A DNA stretch of 64,000 bases, from the NCBI GenBank assembly GCA_024516035.1, contig CM044955.1, positions 45,212,969-45,276,968 on the forward strand, given 5' to 3'. The first letter of the stretch is position 1. Each line of letters starts with the position of its first letter. This stretch comes from Bactericera cockerelli (lineage: Eukaryota > Arthropoda > Insecta > Hemiptera > Triozidae). Below, piece by piece: positions 23,358 through 35,912 of this stretch. Made by a program: the position numbers and the translations under genes. A model generated the notes under the pieces. That model was given only the letters and a program-made list of their open reading frames with translations, was not told the origin of the DNA and ran no database searches.

Positions 23358-23667
23358 CCTAATTTTTGGAGCTGGGGTTGGGAAGTTCAAATGCTGCTGC
23401 GGTCGAGTTTATTTTTCAAACGAGCTGGAGTAAGTAATTAATGATTGGCAACATTGCGATAGGTGTCAGTCACACATGGAAGGGTCGACTGCACACCCCG
23501 CTGAGTGACTGCATACATAATTCGGCCGACGGGGATTGATAACTTCAGTCGGCGGTGTTTCGCCTGCATTTCTGTCGAAAACTTGTCCAGAACGTGGTGC
23601 GTCTGGAACAAGTAGAAAGATGCAAAGGGTGTGGATTTAATACGTGTCTTGTTTTTTGTGTGATAAA

Positions 23668-24207
23668 CCCCCCAAAAACACCACTTCGTGGTTAAAATAA
23701 GAAGAACGCCTCACTCAAAATAATGATTGTAATTAGCAAAAAATAAATGATATCAACTTGAGAACACCTTACAACCGTTCTTTCTATATCTCTGCACTCC
23801 TCTCTGAATTTATTCCTCTTATGTTTATCTTTCTTTATCCTTTCTAGGGGTCATCCCAAACTTGATTTCTCTTTAAATTTACTTGTTGCACGGCAATAAA
23901 AAACGGCGGTCGGAGTATGATTTTTCTGAACTTATTTGATTTGAATCGAGAAAATTACACCGCGACCGCCATTTTTTATTGCCGTGCAACAAGTAAATTT
24001 AAAGAGAAATCAAGTTTGGGATGACCCCTAGAAAGGATAAAGAAAGATAAACATAAGAGGAATAAATTCAGAGAGGAGTGCAGAGATATAGAAAGAACGG
24101 TTGTAAGGTGTTCTCAAGTTGATATCATTTATTTTTTGCTAATTACAATCATTATTTTGAGTGAGGCGTTCTTCTTATTTTAACCACGAAGTGGTGTTTT
24201 TGGGGGG
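23668..24207. repeat. Near-perfect palindrome (245-bp arms), foldback element
   Basis: The left arm (23668-23912) starts CCCCCCAAAAACACCACTTC. The right arm (23963-24207) is its reverse complement and ends TGGTGTTTTTGGGGGG. I find a single mismatch (AAAAAACGG against AAAAAATGG). The spacer is 50 bp. No open frame. A diverged half copy lies at 43639-43775, so this is a dispersed element rather than a one-off. It sits about 310 bp upstream of the putative Beat start codon. Confidence 0.93.
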
Positions 24208-24776
24208 ATATCAGTTCTTTTTGTACGAAAATATAGGTTCATACACTACTGAAACATTATGAATAACAAAAGTAAATAAGCTGGGAAAATGTGAATGTAG
24301 TAAGTTGTCTTTTTTTTAAGATATAGTTTTAGCAGTACGTATTTAATTTTTCTAAGGTCAATATGTATTTGGATCACAGATTTGGCCCCCTGAGTCCCTA
24401 AAGTGAGTAAATAATATATAAATTTGCAATGGAAGACCTTTTGATTCTATACTCAACATGATTAGGTTTATCTTTCAATGCTAAATAGACCTTGGAGCCT
24501 CCTATGAGGGACACTAAAACACCTGGATTTACAAATGCCAAAGAAATTAATTTGTAATCACCTTATCAAGGTGAGGTAATGAGTTCTCTCCCGTTGACCT
24601 TTTCTTACCCGAATTCTCTCTGGCTTGTTGCAGGGGTCACCACGAGTATCTCTCCCGGAAATAAGACCATGCTTTTTTACATTAGGTATTTAAAAAAATG
24701 AAAACTATACAATTATCATTTTTATATAAGAATCGGCCTTTTATAAGGAAATCCTTTAAATCTCTAACTAATGAAA

Positions 24777-24975
24777 GGCAATGCCTTCAGTGTATAGTAG
24801 AGTTAGGTAAAATACATAGAAGGCCATGCCTCAGGAATATAGTTGGGTTAGGGATAATACATAGAAGGCAATGCCTCGGGTTTATAGTAGGGTTAGGTAA
24901 ATATATAGGTCATGCCTTGGGTTTATCATAGGGTTAGGAAAAATACATAGAAGGCCATGCCTCAGGTCTATATCA
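24777..24975. repeat. 45-bp tandem repeat
   Basis: About four and a half units, ATGCCTC at 24781, 24826, 24871, 24912 and 24957 (periods 45, 45, 41, 45), each with GTTAGG and AATACATAGAAGGC. Predicted frames across it are repetitive and not gene-like. Confidence 0.9.
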
Positions 24976-25121
24976 ATGATTCCTAGGTGTTTCGATTATA
25001 ATTTTTATGCTAGGCCTAAACTATGTAGGTATAAAATCAGGTAAAAATGCAAGCGACGCGACGGGAGACAATTTGGTGTTGATAAAACCATGAGCGGGAG
25101 AGAACTCGGTGGTGACGTCCC

Positions 25122-25275
25122 TTATCAATACCTCACGAGGTATGAGTGTACCCCGGACATAATGGACAGAGAAAAAAAAACTTCCCTGAAGGGGATCGAA
25201 CCCAAGTCATCATGCGTGCAAGCCTAGTATGCTACCCACTTGGCCAAAGTCACTACTTTGTCACAACTTTTAGTG
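25122..25275 (-). mobile_element. SINE family B (copy 5)
   Basis: ACCTCACGAGGTATGAGTGT, then box B as GGGGATCGAACCCAAGTCAT and the anticodon-arm region CAAGCCTAGTATGCTACCC. Confidence 0.7.
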
Positions 25276-26574
25276 AGTAGCATCGACATTATGAGAGCTA
25301 ATTCATCATATTTTATCTCCATCCAACCATGATTGTCCAAAATCAATCTCGTAATGCCGCCACAGGTCATTGCCCAATTCTGCAACTACTAAAATTTTCC
25401 TCGCGAGGGTAATGGGGTCGTCATGAAGATCAAATATAAAGATCGGAAAAACAAAACAACGTTAAGCCCAAATTGAAAATATAAAGTTAAAAAAATTTCG
25501 ACCCCGCCAGGATTCGAACCGATGCTGACTGGGTGGCAGGTCGAGCATGCTACCAATAGACAAAGTTGTCTTCTAAAGAAACGGACGGAAAATGAACTAA
25601 CTAAATTAATACTTGGAAACTTAAACATTAAAATTTTGCAGAGAGAGAGCGAGGTCATCTCGAAAAATACATACTGGCCAAGATCTGACCACAAAGCTAA
25701 GGATTCGAAGGTACCTACCCGCCAAAGAAAATGAAAAGGCCACCAGGTGCCACCCAGTGGACCGGATGAAGGAATAAAATCAATAAATTTGGTATCTGCT
25801 CATCAAGATCTTTCATTTGATACCACTTGAGATTAGTATTATCCTTCAATTCCCGATTTGGGCTCCCAAAACCCGAGGCCGCCCAAATGGGCCGCCCGCT
25901 TATAATTTAGAATTTTTTTTTGGTCCAGGCTCATCTCCATTATATCTTGATCACTTTAGACACCTCACTTAATCTTCAGTGCCAAGTCAAAGACACGAAG
26001 TCGGGTCTCAAAGGATCCGTATGAAAAAAAACAGAAAAAAAAAAAAAAAAAATTATGAATCTTTTCATGTCTTTCACGATTGTTGGGGGGTCTCGAAAAT
26101 AGGGTTCCCGGTGGCCTAGGAAGTCAAACAAAGAGTCAAATCAACTTATTTTTCAACGTAGAGCCCATTTCTGCAATAAAAATTGCGATTTTTGAAATTC
26201 ATGTTGCACTTTTCGCTGGCTGAAAGTACATGAAATGCATGGGAACTATGTTTTCCGTAACCTTACACTCTGCCGGGCTGTCTCTTTCTTTGTATAGGCG
26301 TTCTTCACACCTCGGCCGAGGTGTTTGATGTTAGTGATGAACCTTTTAACCTTGGGTGGGAAAGAAGTTTAGAGTTTTTTTTTTTTGGGTGTCCAGAGAA
26401 CATGCTTTTATTGATGATGAATTGATTTTATAAATCTGTATAGTAAAACAAACAAACTTAAATAAGGAGTTAACATTTCTCGTGAGGGACCTCTAAAGGC
26501 GTTGAAATAATGAAATGGTTAAAGATGGTTTTAATAGAGTTAAATCGAGCTTAAAAAATGTTTATAATTCAATC

Positions 26575-26864
26575 GAGCGCGCGATTAACTCAGTGGTTAA
26601 ACACTCGCTTGCCATGCGGAAGGTCCCGGGTTCGATCCCCCGTGCCGACAAAATTTAATATTCTTAATTTGGTTACAATTGTTTGTAAGGGATTCCGGAG
26701 CGCTGGTGTTGACCCAGCACCTAATTGGGAAGTATTATATCACTTCTCGCCCATCAGAGAAGAGGCATACTACCTACGACATGGGGAGACTACAACACAG
26801 ACCACAAGCTCCTGTTTCATGGCTACGAAATAAAAAAGGCTGTGAAGCACTCATTGAAAAAAAA
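26575..26864 (+). mobile_element. tRNA-derived SINE, family A (copy 5, best preserved)
   Basis: GCGCGCGATTAACTCAGTGG, TTAAACACTCGCTTGCCATG, box B GGGTTCGATCCCCCG, then the full body with TCTCGCCCATCAGAGAAGAG and GGCTACGAAATAAAAAAGGC, ending in an 8-A tail. A good reference for the family. Confidence 0.85.
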
Positions 26865-26925
26865 GGACTCTGTTCAATCTATCCCGAGGTTCCCTAGCCA
26901 GACTCCGGATGAAACACCCAAATGA

Positions 26926-27159
26926 CATTGCAAATATTCCATCATCAAGCAAAATTTTAATTTTGTAGCATTCTCAGTAGAAACTTTAGGTCCTTGGGCG
27001 GCAGAAACCATTAGTTTGATAAACAGGATTGGGGAAGGAATGAGAAGATCGTGTGGAGAGGACCAGCGTTTGTCGATGGCCATTCAGCGAGGGAATGCCG
27101 AGTGTGTGAGGGATACCATACCAAGCACTAGAGCGCTTGATGAAATATTTTACCTATAA
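26926..27159 (+). pseudogene. C-terminal remnant of a retroelement polyprotein
   Basis: An open frame of 77 codons to TAA reads FVAFSVETLGPWA, then LINRIGEGMRRSCGED and MAIQRGNAECVRD. This matches the conserved tail seen after many invertebrate reverse transcriptase genes (xxVETxGxWG...IGRRL...TGDxR...QRxSxAxQRGNA). An in-frame stop (TGA, 26923-26925) cuts it off upstream. AATAAA at 27210-27215 and an A run at 27241-27249 mark the 3' end of the insertion. The rest of the RT is absent. The exact clade cannot be told from this piece. Confidence 0.7.
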
Positions 27160-28509
27160 TTTTAATGTACATGTTATGTATTTTATTTATTATGTTGTGT
27201 TATTTTTAAAATAAAGTCCTTAAGGTATATTCACCTACTCAAAAAAAAAGTAGGACTACAAAATACAACATAGATAAGTCAGACCGTCCCTGAAGTCGGA
27301 CTGTTGAACCTACACTGGGATTGGTTGAAACACCGACTTGAGAGATGATCTCTTTGTTCTAATCCTAATTTCCAATTTTTAGTCGGCCCTCACTCGGGTA
27401 TTTTCCAATACGAGTTTCATTGGGGAAAATAAATTGAATTGACTGTGTGAAGTAAGAGCCATTGCCATTGAAAAGTTTTTGGAAACCTCTTTCTCTTTCC
27501 AATTAACATTTCTTTGTGGGGGAATCTTGAAAATAATTCCTATCAAAACAACTCTGAATACTGAACAGCTTATCTTGCTACATTGGAATTTTACAGTTGT
27601 GATGTGATGACTATGAAGATTTTTGTTTTGTAATCAGAGGCAAATTAAATTTTATGTCTTAGGCATTCTCTTCCACTTCACCACAATATCTTTAATAGGC
27701 AATAACCCTATAGTTAGGACATATGTGTGTATATGTAATATTTGTATATATATCTATTTTTTCCGTTTTTATTGTTTAATATTGTTTCCTTTTTTTAATT
27801 TTTGTAATCATTATATAATTATGTAGGTAGGTACCTACTAAATATGTATCTCCTATTATCTTATAAAGAATATAATAATAATAATTTAAATATTGTGTAA
27901 TTTGGCAATCAGAAGAAATGCTGACAGTACCATTGTTTTATTAAATGTAAGTACTGGGTGTAAGTAGGTAGGTACCTACCTACATATCTTTGCCATGTTC
28001 TTACATAAATACTAAAGTTCTTCATTGTAAGTAGATATAAATTGTTTGTAAATAAAATACTAAGTGTTTGATGATGATAATAAGAATTAAAGTTTTCAAG
28101 ACGAACCATTAATCAAGCTGATATTCTTACTACACTGACTCTGAGTGAGTCTGTTTACAACTTGGGGTAATTTATGTTTAGTGCGAGGGTGGGGTGGGGG
28201 GGGGGGGTGGGGGTTAACCTCTTGCACTTGAGAGCATAGCTTGCAGAAAAAGCGCTGATAAGATCCCCCTGCATCATGAAAAATTGAAGAGAGAGAATGT
28301 AGAAATATTTATTGAAAAAACTCACCATGCACTCTTTGCAGTGTATCATTAAAATTCCTATACCAGACGGTCTGGCATCAATGGCAATGTGAATATTAGA
28401 GATATTTTTATATGATACAAGATTTTCATCAATTTTTTGATTTTTTCAATATCAAATCTATTTTTACTCTCCTTATCCTAGAGAAAGGAATGTTCTTTTT
28501 TCATTGCCA

Positions 28510-29235
28510 AAACACGTTTTAGTGTCCTCAGAGCGTAAATCCAAAGTTTCAGCCATTGGTCCGTGTGTCTGTCCGTCTGTCTGTAAACAGAATATCTCAA
28601 GAACGCCATGAGCAAGAGTTCATACATATACAGAGGACGCAGCACGAAATTTTTGAAAAAAATCGGTGCCGCCTGGTGGCGTTTGGCGGTTCTGGCTAAA
28701 CGATGAAAGATATCATCATATCATAGGGTGGCGTCATCGTGAACGATGGTAGCCAGACAGTGGAGGAATGACTCAGCACTTCTACCACTGTATTTACAAG
28801 GAGGCTAATAATTGACAAGGGCCCCCAGAACCGAGCCACTGCTGGTCTACTCTCTGTTTATAGTCCCCCAACCAGACTGCTGGTCTACTCCCTGTTTATA
28901 GTTACCCAAAAGATACGAAAAATTAAAAGAACAACTTGGTCTTACAAAAAAATAAATAAAAGGGGTCTGTCTATTCTTATCATTTTTTGATATCTTGAAC
29001 TTTTTAGACCTCGGCCCCAATTTTCCGGTATTTTGACTAACTTTTTCATTATTCATCTTAGATGCAGGTTGTGACATATCAAATCCAAAGTTGTGACATA
29101 TTTTAAAGTGCTGATTACAAATTTGGCATTAATAATTTGCTATCTTTTACCGTTGAGTCACCAGTGGCGGAGTTTGGCTTTTTTTCTTGAGATAAGGAAC
29201 GTCGTGTGGTGTCTGTTGTCACACCAGATTTTTTA
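28510..29235 (-). repeat. Interspersed repeat related to 8280-8720
   Basis: Inverted relative to 8280-8720: AAAGTTTCAGCCATTGGTCC, GTGTGTCTGTCCGTCTGTCT, GCCTGGTGGCGTTTGGCGGT and TAGACCTCGGCCCCAATTTT. About 280 bp of unrelated sequence (28700-28980) interrupts it, including two near-repeats of GACTGCTGGTCTACTC. Confidence 0.6.
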
Positions 29236-29623
29236 TACAAAATCATTATATCTAGGTACCTATACTATACAGGGTGTTTAAAAAACATTAGGTACACTGG
29301 GTACCCAGATGCAATTTTTCGTGAACCATTAATATCTAGTTCATAGTCGAAACAGGTTTAAGGCGAAGCATTTTTTAGGAATATTATGGACAATGACGTA
29401 CCTTAACTTCAGAGATAGGATGAGAATTTCGTGTAATTCAACGGCATGTAGGTATATGCATTAGTATTTTGTTTCTTCTTGTAGTGTAATTCTTCACACA
29501 AATTATTGTTTTATAAATTTTGATGTCATCCGAAAATAATACAAGTACCTACATACATTTAAAAGTTCTTTTGAGTATCTATTTTCATTTTTCGATGAAT
29601 CTATTCATCTTTACATATTATAA

Positions 29624-29857
29624 CAAGCAGGCTGTCGCCCGCTTTGCGGGCCGAGGCATGGCCGTGAAAGCAAAAAATCCTTTTTCGCCAATGGCAGGTG
29701 TTGTAGTGGGAATTTCGAAAAATCCCGTCTTATAGCACATCTAGACTATAAGACAAAGCTACCTACCAAATTTCAGCTTCCTAGGACTTACGGTTTGGGC
29801 TGTAGAGCGATGATCAGTGAGTGGTCAGTCAGTGACTTTGACATTTATATATTAAGA
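29624..29857 (-). mobile_element. Non-autonomous Helitron (short)
   Basis: On the minus strand it starts TCTTAATATATAAATG and ends with the hairpin GCGGGCGACAGCC followed by TGCTTG (CTTG in place of the canonical CTRR). It is flanked by A on the 5' side and T on the 3' side and shares over 150 bp with the copy at 53414-53663. No protein. Confidence 0.72.
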
Positions 29858-31002
29858 TTGGCAAGAATAGCTAAAGGACTATACAATATACTATACCTAA
29901 ACTACATGTAGTGTGTATTTGTAAGCTTCAACGTATGGAAATTTTATTGTTTTAATTATTATTAAATCGTATGGTTGTTGTACATAATATAAAGCTGGAT
30001 AGGTACATATATGAAATATAGATTGAAAAAATTGGATATAGATCTGTCAGATTTTTTGGACTGCAGAAGAGTAGGGGTGTAGGTCCGATGATTGAATGAA
30101 ATTTGCTCACCTCCACAGATTGATCGCCCGAGAAAAAAAATCAATTTGAACCTGACAGTAGTTCTCTATTGTGCAGATTAGAGGACTTAATTTTATGATT
30201 GACATAGACATAACAGACAATATAGACATGCCAATTAAATGAATTAGGTAGGTATAGCGTGTGGTTCAGTAAAAAGTTTATTTTTTTCTTCAGTAGACAA
30301 CAAAAGGTTAATATACAGCGCACTCATCATGCTGTATTGTTATTGTATTTAATTAGCCCCACACGGAAGCAAGCAAAACAGGGGAGAGGTTTGGGAGTTA
30401 CTCGAAGTATGTTTTGGACATTATTATTACCCGCTGAAATTATTTTTATAATTTTTCAGCCTCCTCAAAAAATAATTCGTGTTTAAACACGCCAAGAAAA
30501 TTACAAATTTCTTGTAAATTTAAGTACCTAAGTATTCATTCTGATTATTTTAATGTTAAAGATAGCACCCAGTAAGGAATTTACATTAAGAGGCACATCT
30601 AGAATTTAACTAAACGATTCATTAACAACTAAAAAATACCTACATCAAAGGAAAAATAGTTGAGAGAAAAAAATAAAAGACACCGACCGACTGCAAAAGG
30701 ACATTTTGTTTGTGTATGTGTGTTTGTATGTGGATATGTGTGTAGGTGTGGATGTGTGGGGCCCACTCATGCCTCGTGAGGACAAATGAGTAGTTATTTT
30801 ATATGTACTATCACTAACGATCACTGCCGGCGATATTACTAGGGAGAGAGAGAGAATAAAACTAGCTCATTAAGTAATGCAAATGTAGCTCTTTCTGGTG
30901 CTGTTCTGTCCTCAAAAGCTGCAAAGAGCCTTTAGCTTCACCACAAAGAATACCTACACATTTTAATTATTTTTTTAAAGTTCAGAAAGAGCAAAACCTA
31001 AA

Positions 31003-31994
31003 CCTGTGAGTACACGCGCTAAAAATCCGAACGTCAATACACGCGCGATGAAAAAAATTCTCACACCTGGTTTTGCATTGTATTTCGTTCTGCTTGAAGA
31101 GTTATATAATATTTTTAAGATACATTAAGTTGACTTATGTATTTAAAAGATATTTAAAGTAATTTTAGCAATTTTTTTTCCAAATGGTTGCAGTTCGAAC
31201 CCCTGATTTGATTTTTTTTTTATTTTCCAAAATTTGTTCATCGTAAGCCATAGTGACATAAGTTTGTAGGGCAATTCACAGTATATCTTATAATCAAGAA
31301 TATTATGTAATTATATTTGTTTAGGTACTTCTAAAAGCTAAAAACAGAAACGATAAAAAAATAAATGTACTTAGATTATACCAGGAGGTAAGTAGGTAGG
31401 TAGGTACCCATTATAGTAGGTGGAGAAAGATTACAAAGAATACTAATTATTTCAGTATCTAGCAAAAAAAGTGTAGGAAGGTACCTAACTACCTAATATT
31501 ATTACAAAGAAATTTAATTAATGTTAGTTAAAAGTTTATATTTTGTTAGTTAAAAATCATTATAATAATTATTATAACAATAGTGAACAATCACGAATTT
31601 GGTAGATAAACACACTAATTTTCTTTAAAAAAATATATTTCTTTATATAAAACAATTGTTATTATTATATTAATTAATTATTAGAACTAATTATTATAAA
31701 TAATTAATTAAATTAAACTAAATAGTTAGTAACAGAAAAAAAAACTCGAACAAAAAAAAGTTACGTCAGTACACGCGCGATGAAAAAAAATCTCACATTT
31801 CAGACGGATCTGAACTTTTCGCCACGTCACGGGCAACAGAAATTGAAAATAGCTCAAGGGACTGTGGATACATCTAGATAAACATATTATCAACAGCTAC
31901 TCCAGGTCCCTACAGGTTAGGACCAATATCGATCAAGTTCTAGCGTTTTTGCCGAGCGTGTGAGAATTTTTCCCTATGTGCGTGTACTCACGGG
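31003..31994. mobile_element. piggyBac-like non-autonomous element
   Basis: Inverted ends CCTGTGAGTACACGCG (left) and CCCGTGAGTACACGC (right, read inward). The right flank is TTAA; the left flank is TAAA, possibly a mutated TTAA. Internally GTCARTACACGCGCGATGAA occurs twice in direct order (31032 and 31766). No transposase frame. Superfamily inferred from end sequence and target only. Confidence 0.55.
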
Positions 31995-32878
31995 TTAAAA
32001 CATTCGGAAATTCGATACGAGGGACGGATATCGGACCCTTTGTTTTTCACCAAGATTCTCTAATTCTCTCATCCTGAGGGATAGCTGTAAGCTGATCCCT
32101 CTAACATGATAAGGGTACGTTTATTAACTGTCACACTAATCAATTCATTATTTTTAATCAACGCTTAGTTTTGGTCATTCAAAAATTTCAGTGATGAACA
32201 CACCAGCAGCAGCACTAATCAGTAATCAACTGATTAACGATAGTGAGAGATTTGTCACTCCGTTTAACGTGAATTATTAATGCACAACACGCAGGTTAAA
32301 ATCGGAATCACAAATAAATATTATTACTTATCATTTGTAATAATAATAAGTAATAATATTTATCAATAAGTAATAGTATCCCCCTTCCCTTTCTCAACAC
32401 AGTTTTTTTTTAATTTGGAGAAAGGGTACCATCCTATCATTTTAAATTTGTAACACTATTATAATTATAATAAATAAATGGAAAATTGAAGAAAAAAAAA
32501 TAACTGCAACCCTTAAATGACAGAATCGGGATCACAAACTCGAGTCAGACACAACTTACATATCCGTTCCTAATTCTAATTTAAATAATACACAAAGCAT
32601 TTGAAATTCCTAACTTCACAGTAATCACAGTGAGAGAATCAAAAAAATACACAAAGAAAAACTCATTGGTGCAGTATAAATTGCAAAATTTATAGACGTT
32701 CTTGTAACACCTCTGACATACCTATTATTGTAACACCTCTGTGTAATTGTAACACCTCTGTGGCGCTAAGTCACGGATTGCGTAGCGTACTGTTAAAGAT
32801 AGGGAAAACCGACGCTAAGCAATGACGTCTATTAATTTCGGCCTTAGACTGAGTTAATTAGGTATATCTACTCTGGGG

Positions 32879-35311
32879 CATGGGCGTAGCCAGGGGGGGG
32901 CAGGGGGGGGCAGCTGCCCCCCCCTAGAGAAACCTAGATAGTATGCAATATGGAAGGGGCAACTTAAATTTACATATATTTTTGAAAAATATTTTTCGAG
33001 AAAAAAAAAAAAAACATTGAAAAACCTTAAAATCAAAAATCAAAGGATTTTTAAAAGGGTAAAAATATCAAGTAGGTAGACGGCCTAGACCCTAAAAAGA
33101 AATATCAAAGCTCTCCCTGGCTATATAATTAGTGAGGCGCTCCAATGGAAAATCGGGGCGAGCAAATGGCCTTTTGGTGCCGATCAGGTTCAAACTGGGT
33201 TCCACCGACAGGTATGAATGACCGCTATCTAGGGTTAGTGTAAGGACCTTTCGTCACCTACTAGGGCCGAATTAGGGCCATATTAGAGCCTTTTTGGAAA
33301 ACCATATATGCCGCTCTAACTCCTTCTGTGTTGCAGATTAAGCAAACATGTATTAATATGAAATGTGTAGAATACGTAGGCGCACCTTTTAGTGGTACCA
33401 AAACTCGGTGGCGCGCGCCGTTCATGAGTCATGCGCAGAACAGAGATTTTTTTCGTGCCAGTTTTGCCCTGCCACTTTAGTAGCCTCTGGACGCAATTTG
33501 GTCATCTAAATATCTTCTCCCATACAAGATAAACATTTTTTGTCAGGAAATCGACGCTTCATCTGGTGGCGCCAGCGGCGCAGAGGCGCTTGAATTTTTT
33601 GCGTTTTTTCGCCATAACTCTGGCTGTTGTAATGACGAAACGCTGAACATTGTTGCGTTAAGTTTATACAGACAAGGGCTACAAGAATATGTCATAAAAA
33701 CAGCTTAAAGTTTAAACTGATATGTCAAAAGTTTGACATATGTCAAAAAATGGCTGTTTTTTTTTCAATCGGTGATTATGCACCGATAAAGTGTCGCAAG
33801 TACATGATGTTACATATCGTTCGATTCACCTTGACGACGCAAATCCAAAAAGGTATAACATTACCGCCTTAAGCCTTAAAATCGATTAATTTCAAGGCGA
33901 CGATTAAAACGGTTTTTTCAAAAGCCGTTTTAAGGCAGAAGGAGACGTTTATACGGCTTTTTGAAATAAAGGGGGTAGAGGGTTAGGCAGAAACGGTGAT
34001 TTTCCATGTAATTTCCTACATTTTTGCCAAAAAAAAATTAGAAAATTTTAATCGTTCCATGTTTTTAATTCATTTGAATTTTTTTTAATTATTTGAAAAA
34101 TTAAAAAAAAATTAGTAATTTTTCCGGGCCGTTTTCCGGGGCTATTATAAACGTTAACAGGGCATATTGCATATCGATCGAACCGGAAAATTGTCAGCTA
34201 CAAGAATTTTTTAAAAGAAAATCTTCATATATAACCCAGTCCACGTGGGCGGGGCCGGTTAAAATTGATTAAAATTTGATTAAAATTTTCGGAAAATTTT
34301 AATTTGCCCAAAGTGGTTGTAAAATTTTATCAAAACTAGATCTATTATATAGCATTCGATGCGCATTGACCTAGAAAATTCAAAAATGCCATAAACAATG
34401 TAGGTCAAGGCGATTAATCTCGAGTTAAGGCCAAAAAACTTTTAAGGCAAATTTAGGTCAAATTTGTTGCGTCAGACCTGTTTTTGCCGGCTTATTTGGG
34501 GGCGTTAACTTCATAGTAACAAGATAAATTTTGTAAAACCACACAAATGTCTTTTATTTTTTGCCATTAAAATTTCAGATTTTTTTTAAAGGGCAAATAG
34601 GTCAAAATAATGAAAGATTGAAAAAAATGAAAAACAGGTCAATTTTTTTTTTTAATTTTGACCTACTTTTTGACCTTTTGACCTAATGTGTTGCATATTA
34701 AAAGCTTTGTCTCTAAAAGTTGCAATTAGTAGTAACTTTTTTTTTTCTTAAATCGGTCAAGGTAGGGTCAATATAGGTCAATAAAGATTTTTCGTTACGG
34801 CAATGTTCAACGTTTCGACCGTACAAAAAGGCTCCTCGCTCAAAAAGTACTACCCAAATCGTTACGATCGGCACAGTTTTAGATTCGCAATAAAATTGCG
34901 ATTCTAAATATGTATAATAAAGTATATGTCCTCGCGACGAATCGAGATTTATACTTAAAAAACCTCAAAAGTAATGCGCTTTTAATTTTTTTTTTATTAG
35001 AAATTAACATTGCATCAAATAAGTTTCAATAACATTGTTACCTGTATTCCATTCAATAAATAAAAAGCCTGTTCTAAAATATTATTGAGAGAGAAGAAAA
35101 GCTGTCTGTATTCGTTGTATGTGTACGTACAAATTACAATACAAATATATATTCAGTTTCTTGTGGGACCTTTGGATTTCAACAACAACAAAATAAATCG
35201 CTTCCACTGCCTTTTTCCGCTCCCAAAGGACCCCACACCCCCCCCCCCCCCCACTTTCGTCACGGATATTTTAGTTGCCCCCCCCTAGAGCGGATGCTGG
35301 CTACGCCCATG
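32879..35311. mobile_element. hAT-type DNA transposon, non-autonomous (2.4 kb)
   Basis: Inverted ends CATGGGCGTAGCCAG and CTGGCTACGCCCATG, with an 8-bp target duplication CTCTGGGG at 32871-32878 and 35312-35319. An 8-bp duplication and the (C)A(T/G)GGGCGTAGCCAG end fit hAT. Subterminal G/C runs (32896-32927, 35226-35285) extend the inverted homology. The interior is AT-rich with no frame over about 70 codons, so no transposase. Confidence 0.92.
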
Positions 35312-35561
35312 CTCTGGGGTATTATAAAATACAAAAATATCAGTTAATTTTGCCCTAAATGTCGTCCATGAGAGGTACCGAAATGTCAGAGTATATTCTA
35401 CAATCCACAATAATAGGTATGTAATAGGTATGTAGGTACCTAATTATGGAAAGTGCTGATGAATTATGAGATGTGTGATACTTCAAACATTTATGGGTCG
35501 TTGTTTGATAACTAATCTAAAATTATCTATAAAATAAAGCTGTCTCTGTGTATGTATAGTA

Positions 35562-35640
35562 TACAGATGGTCTGGTGATCCGGGTATAGCGTTGCAGTTG
35601 GTTCGAATCCCAGCCAAAGTTTATTAAATCAGACCATCTG
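35562..35640 (+). mobile_element. SINE family F head fragment
   Basis: CTGGTGATCCGGGTATAGCG, then box B TTGGTTCGAATCCCAG; body truncated. Confidence 0.55.
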
Positions 35641-35680
35641 ACTTAAGTAATTTACAATATTGTTTAAATGTACAGAAACT

Positions 35681-35912
35681 CCTACATTGAATACACCAGT
35701 TCTCGTCAAATCACTAATGTTAAGCAAAGTCCAGCGAGAATAGCGTGACCATTCTTGGTGATGCATCTATTTCCAGCCTAATCCAGGCAAGGTGACATTA
35801 ATATGGCTAGCTGGTTTGTGAATTTCTAGCAGGTGGAGGTTAAAACCCCCAACTCAAATGACCTAGATGTTAAAGAGACGTAGAGCAAAAAAAAAAAAAC
35901 AAACAAACAAAA
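35681..35912 (+). mobile_element. 5S rRNA-derived SINE, old copy (family D, copy 5)
   Basis: Plus-strand order: ACATTGAATACACCAGTTCT, CACTAATGTTAAGCAAAGTC, GTGACCATTCTTGG; core CCAGGCAAGGTGACATTAAT and GGTGGAGGTTAAAACCCCCA; A-rich tail. It keeps TTCTCGTC, closer to genuine 5S than copies 1 and 2. Many substitutions suggest an older insertion. Confidence 0.8.

Noticed and set aside
24698..24931. A 77-codon frame with repeated GLGKIHRRxCL
   Set aside because: Translation of the 45-bp tandem repeat.
26575..26650. A functional tRNA gene
   Set aside because: Box A and box B are excellent, but no acceptor stem closes and the sequence runs into the SINE body shared with other copies.
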